Of a stretch of DNA of 9,691 nucleotides, positions 1-6,853 are shown piece by piece. Position 1 is the first letter of the stretch. Each line of letters opens with the position of its first letter. A program made the position numbers and the translations under genes. Origin of the DNA: SAR116 cluster bacterium (GTDB taxonomy: Bacteria > Pseudomonadota > Alphaproteobacteria > Puniceispirillales > UBA1172); NCBI GenBank assembly GCA_002691725.1, contig NZIT01000005.1:1-9691 (forward strand), given 5' to 3'. Under the pieces are notes generated by a model. That model was given only the letters and a program-made list of their open reading frames with translations. It did not search any database and was not told the DNA's origin.

Positions 1-735
1 GGTGCTTATGACCACGAAGATGACATTACCTATCTTGATAATACGGCAACGCGGATTGTTGATATTGGTGATGCTGATATCATTCACACAGACACAGAGC
101 AAAGCCACGCCAATATCGAAACCGGGGTGCGGGCAATTTTGAAGGCAGGGGCTATACCTGTCGTGCTTGGCGGCGATCATTCGGTCAATATTCCATGTAT
201 AGAAGCCTTTAGTGATGAGGAGCCGTTTCATCTGGTGCAGATTGATGCACATTTGGATTTTGTTGATATTCGCCATGGCGTCACCGCAGGTCATGGTAAT
301 CCGATGCGCCGCGCCGCTGAAAAACCTTATGTTACGGGGCTATCTCAAATCGGTATTCGGAATGTATCATCGACCGCGCGTGATGGTTATGCTGATGCCC
401 GTTCTATGGGATCAGATATTTTATCGGTGCGGCAGTTTCGCGCCCTTGGTGTCGACCAGGTGCTTGCCCGAATACCATCTGGGCGGGTCTATATCACTAT
501 TGATATTGATGGCTTTGATCCGTCTATTGCGCCGGGTACAGGAACCCCTAGCCATGGCGGCTTTCTTTATTATGAAGCTTTAGAATTGCTTGATGGATTA
601 GCCCGGCGAGGAAATATTATCGGCATTGATTTAGTTGAGGTAGCACCTGATTATGATCATACAGGATCAACAACAACATTGGCAGCGCAGATATTGCTCA
701 ATGTCATTGGCCGGATGCTTTATCACCGCAAATAA
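1..735 (+). CDS. speB: Agmatinase-family ureohydrolase (5'-truncated by window edge)
   Basis: This is the C-terminal 244 residues of a Mn-dependent ureohydrolase of the arginase/agmatinase family. The frame is open from base 1, so the true start lies left of the window; the GTG at 127 falls inside the conserved fold and is not a start. The binuclear metal ligands are all visible: GGDHS (His60 of the visible part), DAHLD (Asp82, His84, Asp86) and DIDGFD (Asp168, Asp170). The HGNPMRRA loop and the DPSIAPGTGTPSHGG and DLVEVAPDYDHTG blocks follow the agmatinase rather than the arginase pattern. Family members hydrolyse agmatine to putrescine plus urea in the cytoplasm, but close relatives act on guanidinobutyrate or guanidinopropionate, and sequence alone does not settle the substrate. 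The gene is followed after 36 nt by an M24 hydrolase gene and then a polyamine-type ABC importer, which fits catabolism of an imported guanidino compound. About 70 N-terminal residues are probably missing. Confidence 0.88.
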   Translation, partial: GAYDHEDDITYLDNTATRIVDIGDADIIHTDTEQSHANIETGVRAILKAGAIPVVLGGDHSVNIPCIEAFSDEEPFHLVQIDAHLDFVDIRHGVTAGHGNPMRRAAEKPYVTGLSQIGIRNVSSTARDGYADARSMGSDILSVRQFRALGVDQVLARIPSGRVYITIDIDGFDPSIAPGTGTPSHGGFLYYEALELLDGLARRGNIIGIDLVEVAPDYDHTGSTTTLAAQILLNVIGRMLYHRK

Positions 736-771
736 ATTTTAACATTTCACTAGAGGTTGAGGAAAGCGATC

Positions 772-1923
772 ATGGCACTTCATTTTTCAGAGCAAGAGTT
801 TGCCCGCCGCAGGCAAGCGCTAGAGGCCAGGATGAAAGCATCAGGTCTCGATGGCATGTTATTGTTTCGCCAGGAAAGCATGTATTGGCTCAGCGGCTAT
901 GACACATTTGGTTATGTGTTTTTTCAATGTTTGGTAGTGACAGCAGACGGCGATATGAAACTGATCACAAGGGCACCCGATTTGCGGCAAGCGCAAAACA
1001 CCTCCAATATTGCCGATATCCGCGTTTGGGTTGATAAGCATGGCAGCACCCCTCACGATGATTTGCGCGAGTTGCTTGACGAAATGGGGCTCAAGCAGAA
1101 ACGCCTTGGCGTTGAATATGAAGCGTATGGGTTAACTGGCCGCTCAGCGATGCGGCTTAACACAGCCTTGGATGGATACGCGCGTTTGGTTGATATGTCG
1201 GAATTAATTTCTGAGCTGCGTTTGGTCAAATCGGCGGAAGAAATTGTCTATGCCAGGAAAGCCGCTGAGCTTGCTGATAAGGCGTGGGATGCGGCGGTTG
1301 AGATGGCACATGCAGGCGCCGATGAGGGGCATATTCTGGCTGCTATGCAAGGCGAGATATTCAAAGGCGGTGGCGACTATCCGGGGAATGAGTTTATTAT
1401 TGGCTCAGGCACGGATGCGTTGTTATGCCGATATTTTTCTGGTCGCAAAATGCTGGCTGAGATAGATCAGCTGACCCTTGAATGGGCTGGGGCTTATCGC
1501 CATTATCATGCCGCCATGATGCGCACGATCCCTATTGGACAGCCGCGCTCCGAACATATTGCTATGCATCAGGCTTGTGTCGATTCGCTAAACGCATGTG
1601 AGGAGGCATTGAAGCCGGGGCTAAGCGTCGGCGGCGTTTTTGACGCCCATGCAAAAATGATGGATCAACACGGCTTCAAACATGCTAGGATGAATGCCTG
1701 CGGGTATTCGATGGGGACGACCTTTGCTCCGAATTGGATGGACTGGCCGATGTTTTATTCAGGTAATCCAATCGAACTAACCGAAGGCATGATCTATTTC
1801 ATGCATATGATATTGATGGATAGCGATACTGGCACCGCCATGACGCTAGGGGAAAGTTATCTGATTACCGCCGATGGCAATGAACGTCTAGGCCGGTCGT
1901 CACTTAATTTAGTATTAGGTTAA
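772..1923 (+). CDS. Atypical M24 / creatinase-fold hydrolase (Xaa-Pro peptidase-like)
   Basis: The product is 383 residues. ATG772 is preferred because GAGG at 759-762 lies 9 nt upstream; a TTG at 757 would add five residues but overlaps this ribosome site. It has two domains: a creatinase-type N-terminal domain (about residues 5-145, with MYWLSGYD at 37-44) and a pita-bread M24 domain (about 155-383). The M24 metal ligands are not conserved. The first Asp position is Glu237 (LEWAG), the second is Ala248 (AAMMRT), the usual His of GHGIG is Tyr312 (GYSMG), the Glu of the xxEPG-like strand is His345 (FMHM), and the last Glu site is Gly360/Glu361. From memory, this pattern resembles the ectoine hydrolase (DoeA)/creatinase branch, not metallo-aminopeptidase P. 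Creatinase itself works without metal and releases urea from creatine, but its catalytic His is not obvious here. The likely role is cytoplasmic C-N bond hydrolysis of a compound brought in by the adjacent importer. The exact substrate is unknown. Confidence 0.85.
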   Translation: MALHFSEQEFARRRQALEARMKASGLDGMLLFRQESMYWLSGYDTFGYVFFQCLVVTADGDMKLITRAPDLRQAQNTSNIADIRVWVDKHGSTPHDDLRELLDEMGLKQKRLGVEYEAYGLTGRSAMRLNTALDGYARLVDMSELISELRLVKSAEEIVYARKAAELADKAWDAAVEMAHAGADEGHILAAMQGEIFKGGGDYPGNEFIIGSGTDALLCRYFSGRKMLAEIDQLTLEWAGAYRHYHAAMMRTIPIGQPRSEHIAMHQACVDSLNACEEALKPGLSVGGVFDAHAKMMDQHGFKHARMNACGYSMGTTFAPNWMDWPMFYSGNPIELTEGMIYFMHMILMDSDTGTAMTLGESYLITADGNERLGRSSLNLVLG

Positions 1924-1993
1924 TTTGAAAAAGACTTGCATCTCATGTTTCAATCTGTTTTTTTGACATGAATAAAAAGTTAGGGGAGTTCTA

Positions 1994-3085
1994 ATGGCCT
2001 CAGATATGCCGTTTGTTCGATACGAAAATGTCCAGAAAAGTTATGATGGTGAATCGCTGGTTGTAAAGAACCTCAATCTGGATATCCAAAAAGGTGAGTT
2101 TGTCACAATGCTGGGCCCGTCAGGGTCTGGTAAAACAACTTGCTTGATGATGTTAGCGGGTTTTGAAACCGCAACTTATGGCGATATTTTGCTTGATGGA
2201 AAGCCGATCAACAATATCCCTCCGCATCGGCGTGGCATTGGTATGGTGTTTCAAAACTATGCGCTATTTCCGCATATGACGGTGAATGAGAATCTGGCAT
2301 TTCCATTGACTGTTCGGAAAATGAGCAAGGCCGATTCCGAAGCAAAGGTTCGGCGGGCGCTTGAAATGGTGCAGATGGTTGAGTTTGGAGATCGTAAGCC
2401 AGCCCAGCTTTCTGGTGGTCAGCAGCAGCGTATTGCTTTGGCTCGCGCATTGGTGTTTGAGCCTGAACTTGTTCTCATGGATGAGCCGCTTGGCGCCTTA
2501 GACAAACAATTACGCGAACATATGCAATATGAGATTAAGCATATTCACGAATCTCTTGGGGTGACGGTGGTTTATGTGACGCATGACCAATCCGAAGCCT
2601 TAACAATGTCAAATCGAATCGCTGTCTTTAATGATGGTATTGTCCAGCAATTAGCTGATCCAGTCACATTATATGAGCGTCCTGATAATGCCTTTGTCGC
2701 CCAATTCATTGGTGAGAATAATACATTAGTCGGTCATGTTGACACGATATCAGGTAAAAAAGTCACGGTTGATTTAGGTGAGAATGGCAAAATTCAAGCC
2801 ACCCGGGTGGTTGATGTGGCCAAGGGTGATAAGACAACATTGTCGATTCGCCCAGAGCGGATTGCGTTTTCTGATAAAGTTGTTCGTGGAAAAGTATCTA
2901 TGCCGGCACAGGTGATGGAGCTAATTTATCTTGGTGATCATATTCGTTGCCGCATGAATGTAGCAGGAAATGACGAGTTTATCGCCAAAATTCCGAATTC
3001 CAACAAACCTATTGCACTCTCTCCAGGGAACAAAGGTTACGTAAGTTGGAATATTGATGATTGCCGAGCGCTTGATTATAGTTAA
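1994..3085 (+). CDS. potA: ABC transporter ATP-binding protein, polyamine/opine type (PotA-like)
   Basis: This is the 363-residue cytoplasmic ATPase of the importer. All ABC motifs are intact: Walker A GPSGSGKT (41-48), Q-loop FQNYALFP (86-93), signature LSGGQ (139-143), Walker B LVLMDE (159-164), D-loop GALD (167-170) and switch His197 in VTHDQ. Residues of about 240-363 form the C-terminal TOBE-type regulatory domain found in CUT1/PotA-family ATPases, with the typical SIRPERI strand near 284-290. ATG1994 follows AGGGGAG (1982-1988) at 5 nt, a strong ribosome site. It lies 70 nt after the M24 gene and 60 nt before the binding-protein gene. Length and domain layout match PotA/FbpC/UgpC-like ATPases; the polyamine-type assignment rests on the neighbouring PotD- and PotBC-like subunits and not on the ATPase itself. 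Confidence 0.95.
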   Translation: MASDMPFVRYENVQKSYDGESLVVKNLNLDIQKGEFVTMLGPSGSGKTTCLMMLAGFETATYGDILLDGKPINNIPPHRRGIGMVFQNYALFPHMTVNENLAFPLTVRKMSKADSEAKVRRALEMVQMVEFGDRKPAQLSGGQQQRIALARALVFEPELVLMDEPLGALDKQLREHMQYEIKHIHESLGVTVVYVTHDQSEALTMSNRIAVFNDGIVQQLADPVTLYERPDNAFVAQFIGENNTLVGHVDTISGKKVTVDLGENGKIQATRVVDVAKGDKTTLSIRPERIAFSDKVVRGKVSMPAQVMELIYLGDHIRCRMNVAGNDEFIAKIPNSNKPIALSPGNKGYVSWNIDDCRALDYS

Positions 3086-3134
3086 TTATAGCCAAGATTC
3101 GGTTTTATCATTTTAACTGAAATGTTGTTTATCT

Positions 3135-3140
3135 AGGAGG
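3135..3140 (+). promoter_or_regulatory. Strong Shine-Dalgarno site of the binding-protein gene
   Basis: A perfect AGGAGG lies 5 nt before ATG3146. It is the strongest ribosome-binding site in the window and selects ATG3146 over the in-frame ATG at 3152. It fits high translation of the periplasmic binding protein. Confidence 0.8.
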
Positions 3141-3145
3141 AACGA

Positions 3146-4234
3146 ATGACAATGAAGAAAACACTGACAATGGTATCAGCCGCTGTGCTGTCTATTGCGG
3201 TCACTTCAGCAGCTTCTGCTGATAGCTTGACTGTTGTTTCATGGGGCGGTGCTTACACCAAATCACAGGTAGAAGCATATCACAAGCCATGGACTGCCAA
3301 GACTGGTGCTAATGTAGTATCAGAAGATTACAATGGCGGTATTGCTGAAATTAAAGCACAGGTTGAAGCAGGTAACGTGACTTGGGATGTTGTTGACGTT
3401 GAACTGTCTGATGCGATCCGTGCATGTGACGAAGGTCTGGCCGAAGAAATTGATTCAGCCATGTTGCCTGCGGCACCTGATGGAACTCCTGCTACCGAAG
3501 ACTTTATTGACGGCGCTCTGACAGATTGTGCTGTTGGTTCAATCGTTTGGTCAACTATCTATGCCTATGACTCATCAAAGATGTCTAATGGTCCTAAGAC
3601 GATCGCAGATTTCTTTGACACATCTGGCTTCCCAGGTAAGCGCGGTATGCGTAAGTCACCAAAGGCTAACCTTGAAATGGCTCTTGCTGCTGATGGCGTA
3701 GCACCTGGCGACATTTATGATGTCCTGTCAACACCAGAAGGCGTTGATCGTGCTTTTGCCAAGCTCGACACAATCAAGGATGATGTTGTTTGGTGGGAAG
3801 CAGGCGCTCAGCCACCACAGCTTCTTGCAGATGGCGAAGTCAGCATGACAACCGCATATAATGGCCGTATCTTCAACGCTGTTGCTAGCGAAGACAAGCC
3901 ATTTGAAATTGTCTGGGATGCACAGATTTATGACCTTGACTTGTTCATCATTCCAAAAGGCGCGAAGAACAAAGAATTGGCCATGGATTTCATCGCATTC
4001 GCAACAGACACAAAGCGTCTTGCTGATCAGGCATCATGGATTTCTTACGGTCCAACCCGTAAGTCATCTTCGCCTCTCGTAGGGTCTTTCCATAACAAGC
4101 CAGACCTTGCAATGGGACCACAGATGCCAACGGCACCATCTAACTTTAAAACTGCTATTCAAAATGACTTTGAGTGGTGGGCAGATAACCAGGACGAAAT
4201 GAACGAACGTTTCAATGCCTGGCTTGCTAACTAA
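3146..4234 (+). CDS. potD: Periplasmic substrate-binding protein of polyamine-type ABC importer (PotD-like)
   Basis: This is a 362-residue exported solute-binding protein of the PotD/SBP_bac_8 type. A Sec signal peptide is clear: MTMKK, a hydrophobic core at about residues 8-22, and ASA before a predicted cut after Ala25. The mature protein opens with LTVVSWGGAY, the typical first strand. Later family features are VVWWEAGAQPP (about 214-224), TTAYNGRIFNAV (235-246), DLDLFIIPKGA (263-273) and YGPTRKS (301-307). The only two cysteines, Cys94 and Cys128, could form a periplasmic disulfide. It captures a small cationic or amine ligand and delivers it to the two permeases. This subfamily is usually labelled spermidine/putrescine-binding, but the actual ligand could be another amine or guanidino compound. 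Arginine codons are CGT seven times and CGC once with no CGG, unlike the neighbours, which suggests high expression. A terminator hairpin follows immediately. Confidence 0.93.
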   Translation: MTMKKTLTMVSAAVLSIAVTSAASADSLTVVSWGGAYTKSQVEAYHKPWTAKTGANVVSEDYNGGIAEIKAQVEAGNVTWDVVDVELSDAIRACDEGLAEEIDSAMLPAAPDGTPATEDFIDGALTDCAVGSIVWSTIYAYDSSKMSNGPKTIADFFDTSGFPGKRGMRKSPKANLEMALAADGVAPGDIYDVLSTPEGVDRAFAKLDTIKDDVVWWEAGAQPPQLLADGEVSMTTAYNGRIFNAVASEDKPFEIVWDAQIYDLDLFIIPKGAKNKELAMDFIAFATDTKRLADQASWISYGPTRKSSSPLVGSFHNKPDLAMGPQMPTAPSNFKTAIQNDFEWWADNQDEMNERFNAWLAN

Positions 4235-4248
4235 AACTTAATTTAGAG

Positions 4249-4282
4249 GGGCGAGGAGAGAGTTTCTCTTTTCGCCCTTTTT
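4249..4282 (+). terminator. Intrinsic terminator/attenuator between binding-protein and permease genes
   Basis: A 12-bp stem pairs GGGCGAGGAGAG (4249-4260) with CTCTTTTCGCCC (4266-4277), including two G-U pairs, around a 5-nt loop. TTTTT (4278-4282) follows directly. It starts 14 nt after the potD-like stop codon, and the permease genes continue 33 nt downstream with no obvious new promoter. It probably ends most transcripts after the binding-protein gene and lets a fraction read through, which would set a subunit ratio. It may also protect the 3' end of the upstream mRNA. Confidence 0.85.
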
Positions 4283-4314
4283 CTATCATATAAAAATAAC
4301 ACAGGACGATATTT

Positions 4315-5559
4315 ATGTCGGATACCCGTTTACTAGCAGCTGACGGCACACCGCTTAAACGTAAATTAGCGCAATCATTATTCCGCACTAAATTACGGAC
4401 TTTTGGATTAGTTTGCCCATTACTGGCATTAATCATTAGCGCCTTTGTTATTCCTATTGTGTTTATGTTATCGGCCTCTGTTTATGATGACAGATATGCC
4501 TCGCTGATGCCAAAATCGACAATCGCTGTTTCAGAATGGGATGGTGAAAGCCCGGTTACCGAAGACATGGCGGCGGCGATGGTTGCTGACCTGATTATTG
4601 CCAAAGAGCAAAAGACGATTGGGCGCGTTGCTAATCGCGTGAATAGAGAGTTTTCGGGTGCGACGTCATTATTCAAATCGACCGCACGATCAGCTAAAAA
4701 GTTTGAGCCTCCCTATCTTGAAGCCTTAGAAAACAAAGATAAGAAATGGCAAAATATTGAGATGTGGCAAGCCATTAAAGTGGCATCCAAAACCTATACG
4801 CTGGGTTATGTTGCGAATGCTCTTGATATGCGCGTCAAGGCAACAGGTGGGTTTGAGCCGCAAGATGAATTGCGGCAAATACATATCACGCTATTTATGC
4901 GGACGATAGAAATCTCATTCATTGTCACGGTGGCGTGCTTATTGCTCGGTTATCCCGTGGCGTATCTGATGGCTAACCTGCCGCTTCGGACATCCAATTT
5001 ATTGTTAATATTAGTGCTAATGCCGTTTTGGACATCACTGCTTGTGCGAACAACCGCGTGGATTGCCATGTTGCAAGGCCAAGGGGTGATGAATGATCTC
5101 TTTGTCGTCTTTGGTCTGGCGACAGATGATGACCGGTTTTCGCTGATCTATAACAAAACCGGAACATTAATAGCGATGACGCATATTATGTTGCCATTCA
5201 TGATCATGCCGCTTTACTCGGTCATGAAAACTATCTCGCCGGCTTATGTGCGGGCCGCTAAATCCATGGGAGCAACAAATTGGACAGCGTTCTGGCGTGT
5301 CTATTTCCCGCAATCTATTCCGGGTATTGGCGCTGGCTCATTGCTCGTCTTTATTCTGGCGATTGGATATTATATTACCCCAGCATTGGTTGGTGGGCAG
5401 GATGGCCAGATGATATCTAATATCATTGATTTCCATATGCGGCGCTCACTTAATTGGAATCTAGCAGCGGCGCTAGGCTTGGTGTTGCTGGTCTTTGTTC
5501 TGTTCTTTTTCTGGATTTACGACCGTGTGGTCGGTATCGACAACATGAAATTAGGTTAA
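4315..5559 (+). CDS. potB: ABC transporter permease 1 (PotB-like) with large periplasmic insertion
   Basis: This is a 414-residue inner-membrane permease. TM1 lies at about 31-53. A mostly hydrophilic stretch of about 135 residues (56-190) comes next, and then the binding-protein-dependent transport core: TM2 about 195-220, TM3 226-252, TM4 283-305, TM5 337-360 and TM6 384-404. The EAA coupling loop that docks on the ATPase is visible as AAKSMGA followed by FWRVYFPQSIPGI (about 314-338). PotB of enteric bacteria is about 275-285 residues, so the excess here is the loop between TM1 and TM2, which by topology faces the periplasm. ATG4315 has a weak ACAGGA ribosome site (4301-4306). It sits downstream of an intrinsic terminator and 4 nt before the second permease, so the two are surely cotranscribed. 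It would form a heterodimeric channel with the next gene product. Confidence 0.92.
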   Translation: MSDTRLLAADGTPLKRKLAQSLFRTKLRTFGLVCPLLALIISAFVIPIVFMLSASVYDDRYASLMPKSTIAVSEWDGESPVTEDMAAAMVADLIIAKEQKTIGRVANRVNREFSGATSLFKSTARSAKKFEPPYLEALENKDKKWQNIEMWQAIKVASKTYTLGYVANALDMRVKATGGFEPQDELRQIHITLFMRTIEISFIVTVACLLLGYPVAYLMANLPLRTSNLLLILVLMPFWTSLLVRTTAWIAMLQGQGVMNDLFVVFGLATDDDRFSLIYNKTGTLIAMTHIMLPFMIMPLYSVMKTISPAYVRAAKSMGATNWTAFWRVYFPQSIPGIGAGSLLVFILAIGYYITPALVGGQDGQMISNIIDFHMRRSLNWNLAAALGLVLLVFVLFFFWIYDRVVGIDNMKLG

Positions 5560-5563
5560 TCGC

Positions 5564-6808
5564 ATGTCTACTGGTAAGTATCGCTATATTCCTCCACAGC
5601 CGCCTTTATGGTTCAGCATGGCTGTTCCGGCTGGTATTGCGGCGATCGTAGGCTTGCTTTCGGCGCAGGGTGATACCTCACTAATGCTACCCGGCATGGC
5701 GGTTGGTGCGGCTATGGCCGCTGGTCTTTCCGCCATTGTTATTCGGCTAAATCTGACGCGGTTTCATGCTGGATTGCTTTATGCTGTCTTGGTATTTGCC
5801 TTTGGCGCGTTCTATTCAGGTTTTGCCTTTGCCATCATCCTGGCTATTGTTGGCTACATCCTTGGCCGGATGTCAATATGGCTGCATATGGGCGATTATC
5901 GCCTCGCCTTGCCACCCTATGCCTCATCGCGTGAAGTGCTTGGGTTTTATGGCTTTCGCGTGATTTGCGGGTTTATCTTTATTTTCTTGATCACACCAAT
6001 TTTGATCCTTATTCCGTTATCGTTTAACCAAGAGCCATATTTCAGCTTTACCCAAGGCATGCTGGCGCTTGACCCCGAAGCTTATTCTCTCAGATGGTAT
6101 CGTGACATTCTCTATAATGGCATGGTCGCGCCTGAGGCGATTGCAGGCTGGTGGGATGATATGTGGACAAACTCACAATGGGTGCGATCAATTAAGAACT
6201 CTCTGTTTATCGGGTTTTTTGCGACCATATTATCAACCGCATTAGGGACATTGGCGGCCATCGGTTTAGCGCGGTCAGAAATGCCTTATAAGCGGGCTAT
6301 CATGGCGCTCTTGATCTCACCTATGGTCGTGCCATTGGTCATCACCGCATCAGGATTGTTCTATTTCTTTTCCTATGTAGGGCTTGCAAAAACCTATATT
6401 GGCATCATCATATCGCATGCTGTCTTGGGAACACCTTTTGTCATTATTACGGTGACAGCGACGTTATCTGGCTTCGACCGGAGCTTGACGCGGTCGGCGG
6501 CTAATCTTGGCGCAGGGCCAGTGACGACGTTTTTCAAAGTTCAGATGCCATTGATTTTGCCGGGCGTTATTTCAGGTGGCTTATTCGCATTTATTACATC
6601 ATTTGATGAAGTTGTGGTGGTATTGCAAATGGCTGATGTGACGCAGCGGACGATCCCTCGTCAGATGTTCTCAGGGATTAGAGAACAGATCAGCCCAACT
6701 ATTTTGGCGGTCGCAACGATCCTGGTGATCTTGTCTGTGGTATTGTTGACAACGGTTGAATTACTGCGCCGGCGGTCAGAACGATTGCGTGGAATTACTC
6801 CAAGTTAA
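5564..6808 (+). CDS. potC: ABC transporter permease 2 (PotC-like) with extra N-terminal membrane domain
   Basis: This is a 414-residue inner-membrane permease and partner of the preceding PotB-like protein; only 4 nt separate the genes, with AGG (5553-5555) as a weak ribosome site inside the upstream coding end. The C-terminal part, about 132-414, is a standard PotC-type core: TM segments near 132-153, 212-235, 246-270, 276-300, 332-355 and 378-402, an EAA loop SAANLGA plus FFKVQMPLILPGV (about 311-335), and the PotC-like SFDEVVVVLQM and IREQISPTI blocks. The first 130 residues are extra compared with the approximately 265-residue PotC. They are strongly hydrophobic, with about four possible membrane spans (16-34, 41-61, 68-84, 85-102). 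I do not recognise this N-terminal part as a separate named domain. The stop codon lies inside the first unit of a 12-bp tandem repeat. Confidence 0.92.
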   Translation: MSTGKYRYIPPQPPLWFSMAVPAGIAAIVGLLSAQGDTSLMLPGMAVGAAMAAGLSAIVIRLNLTRFHAGLLYAVLVFAFGAFYSGFAFAIILAIVGYILGRMSIWLHMGDYRLALPPYASSREVLGFYGFRVICGFIFIFLITPILILIPLSFNQEPYFSFTQGMLALDPEAYSLRWYRDILYNGMVAPEAIAGWWDDMWTNSQWVRSIKNSLFIGFFATILSTALGTLAAIGLARSEMPYKRAIMALLISPMVVPLVITASGLFYFFSYVGLAKTYIGIIISHAVLGTPFVIITVTATLSGFDRSLTRSAANLGAGPVTTFFKVQMPLILPGVISGGLFAFITSFDEVVVVLQMADVTQRTIPRQMFSGIREQISPTILAVATILVILSVVLLTTVELLRRRSERLRGITPS

Positions 6809-6853
6809 TTTTAAGGCTAACTTTAGGGTTAATTTTAGGGCTAATTATTTGGC
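6806..6853 (+). repeat. Four tandem 12-bp units straddling the potC stop codon
   Basis: There are four head-to-tail 12-mers: TAATTTTAAGGC (6806-6817), TAACTTTAGGGT (6818-6829), TAATTTTAGGGC (6830-6841) and a degraded TAATTATTTGGC (6842-6853). Units 1-3 differ by one to three bases. The TAA of unit 1 is the stop codon of the PotC-like gene, and each later unit begins with another TAA in the same frame, since 12 is a multiple of 3. No hairpin with a T-run is evident, so this is not a standard intrinsic terminator. Confidence 0.8.

Noticed and set aside
127..129. GTG as start of a 202-residue agmatinase
   Set aside because: The same frame is open to base 1 and encodes family-like sequence (GAYDHEDDI onward), and the GTG lies in the middle of the fold only a few residues before the first metal motif.
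757..771. TTG start for the M24 gene
   Set aside because: It lies within the sequence serving as ribosome site for ATG772 and adds only five non-conserved residues.
859..1056. Minus-strand open frame inside the M24 gene
   Set aside because: It is opposite a well-conserved coding region, has no ribosome site and no recognisable motif; the same applies to the minus-strand frames at 2208-2450, 4482-4676 and 4973-5167.
1963..1968. TTGACA as a promoter for the ATPase gene
   Set aside because: No -10-like hexamer is found 16-18 nt downstream; that stretch is occupied by the ribosome-binding site of the ATPase gene.
4227..4436. Minus-strand open frame across the potD-potB spacer
   Set aside because: It overlaps the terminator hairpin and the start of potB, and its product is low-complexity and unlike any known protein.
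6806..6853. 12-bp units as a CRISPR array, origin iterons or telomere-like TTTAGGG repeats
   Set aside because: There are no spacers between units, only four short degenerate copies, and no neighbouring replication or cas genes; the TTTAGGG resemblance is coincidental in a bacterial chromosome.
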